Shown here: positions 6,645-7,354 of the stretch, one piece after another
Numbering within the stretch: position 1 is the stretch's first letter
How the letters are laid out: each line of letters opens with the position of its first letter
Source: JBAYJY01 sp041664945
GTDB taxonomy: Bacteria > UBP15 > UBA6099
Reading direction: 5' to 3'
DNA: 7,354 nt
Assembly: GCA_041664945.1 (NCBI GenBank)
Contig: JBAYJY010000213.1
Coordinates: 1 to 7,354 of the forward strand
Translations under genes and position numbers: made by a program
Notes under the pieces: generated by a model
What the model was told of the DNA's origin: nothing
What the model saw: the letters and a program-made list of their open reading frames with translations, nothing else
Database searches by the model: none

Positions 6645-7354
6645 GTGGAAGGCGAGTTTCGCATTAAAGCAGATTTCGAACCGAAGGGCGACCAGCCGGC
6701 GGCTATCCGCGAACTTGTGGAAAGCGTCAACGCGGGCAACCCCTTAACGACTCTGCTCGGCGTCACCGGCTCGGGCAAAACGTTCACCGTCGCCAACCTG
6801 ATCGCCCAGACTCAGCGGCCAACGCTCATTATCGCGCACAACAAAACGCTCGCGGCGCAGCTCTGCAACGAATATAAATCATTCTTCCCGGACAACGCGG
6901 TCGAGTTTTTCATTTCCTATTACGACTACTATCAGCCCGAAGCATACATCCCGTTCTCGGACACATACATCGAAAAGGACGCGTCGATCAACAAGGAGAT
7001 CGAACGAATGCGGCACGCGGCGACTCAGGCGCTGTTGCTCCGGCGCGACGTGATTGTCGTCGCCAGCATCTCCTGCATATACGGGCTCGGCGCGCCCGAA
7101 GATTATAAAAGCGCCTGCCTCACTCTCGAAACCGGGCAGGAGGAAGACCGCGAGGGGCTGATCCGCAAACTCATCGACATGCAGTATGGCCGATCCGAGG
7201 ACACTCTCGAAAGCGGCAAGTTCCGGGTGCGCGGCGGCACGATCGAAATTATTCCGGCGGACCGCGAGAACATCGTCAAACTCGACTTCTTCGGCGACGA
7301 CCTCGAACGCATCTCGATTCTCGACCCGTACACCGGCAAAACGCTCCAGACTCC
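6645..7354 (+). CDS. uvrB: UvrABC excinuclease subunit B (3' end outside window)
   Basis: UvrB takes damaged DNA from UvrA, checks the lesion with its beta-hairpin and recruits UvrC for incision in nucleotide excision repair. The window holds the first 236 codons of a protein that is usually about 660-680 residues. The start FRIKADFEPKGDQPAAI is typical. Walker A, GVTGSGKT, lies at 39-46, motif Ia AHNKTLAAQL at 64-73, and the aromatic hairpin residues YYDYYQPEAY begin at 92, so Y92, Y93, Y95 and Y96 keep the numbering of well-studied UvrB proteins. IEKDASINKEIERMR and VVASISCIYGLG follow, then the start of domain 2 with GKFRVRGGTIEIIPA. There is no frameshift or missing key residue. The GTG start has a good AAGGAG site. 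The gene is divergent from the nucleotidyltransferase gene, with a palindrome between them that may serve SOS-type control. Confidence 0.98.
   Translation, partial: MEGEFRIKADFEPKGDQPAAIRELVESVNAGNPLTTLLGVTGSGKTFTVANLIAQTQRPTLIIAHNKTLAAQLCNEYKSFFPDNAVEFFISYYDYYQPEAYIPFSDTYIEKDASINKEIERMRHAATQALLLRRDVIVVASISCIYGLGAPEDYKSACLTLETGQEEDREGLIRKLIDMQYGRSEDTLESGKFRVRGGTIEIIPADRENIVKLDFFGDDLERISILDPYTGKTLQT

Overview
The window looks like chromosomal DNA from a diderm (Gram-negative type) bacterium with moderate to slightly high GC in its genes and AT-rich intergenic DNA. The diderm inference rests on the very large AsmA/TamB-type envelope protein that fills the first 60% of the window. No gene allows a confident phylum call. 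The hypothetical membrane protein has no family I recognise, so an uncultured or poorly sampled lineage is possible, but this is not shown.

Layout, left to right. (1) Positions 1-4428, plus strand: the 3' 1475 codons of a TamB-like translocation and assembly module or lipid-transfer protein. Its N-terminus lies outside the window. (2) Positions 4438-5085, plus strand, only 9 nt after the TamB stop: a compact 215-aa sigma-70-family sigma factor with regions 1.2, 2 and 4 and no obvious region 3. (3) Positions 5086-5257: an AT-rich gap with a possible promoter and a small hairpin that places the Shine-Dalgarno sequence of the next gene in its loop. (4) Positions 5258-5941, plus strand: a single-pass membrane protein of unknown family, with a helical cytoplasmic N-terminus, a TM segment and a Pro/Ala-rich exported tail. 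It is closed by a strong intrinsic terminator at 5987-6016. (5) Positions 6148-6468, minus strand: a small MNT-type nucleotidyltransferase without a visible HEPN partner. (6) Positions 6472-6644: a divergent AT-rich intergenic region with a 19-bp interrupted palindrome upstream of the next gene. (7) Positions 6645-7354, plus strand: the first 236 codons of uvrB, the damage-recognition helicase-like subunit of nucleotide excision repair, cut off by the window end.

How the genes may work together. TamB and the sigma factor are almost certainly co-transcribed, which suggests a link between outer-envelope biogenesis and a dedicated transcription programme. The downstream membrane protein has the topology of a membrane-anchored sigma regulator, but nothing in its sequence proves that role. 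The MNT gene and uvrB form a divergent pair, and the palindrome between them is a candidate operator, possibly for a LexA-type repressor since uvrB is an SOS gene in many bacteria. I see no CRISPR, tRNA, rRNA, IS element or phage gene. No wholly new system is evident; the most interesting items are the TamB/sigma/membrane-protein block, the cysteine-bracketed insert in the TamB domain, and the palindrome before uvrB.
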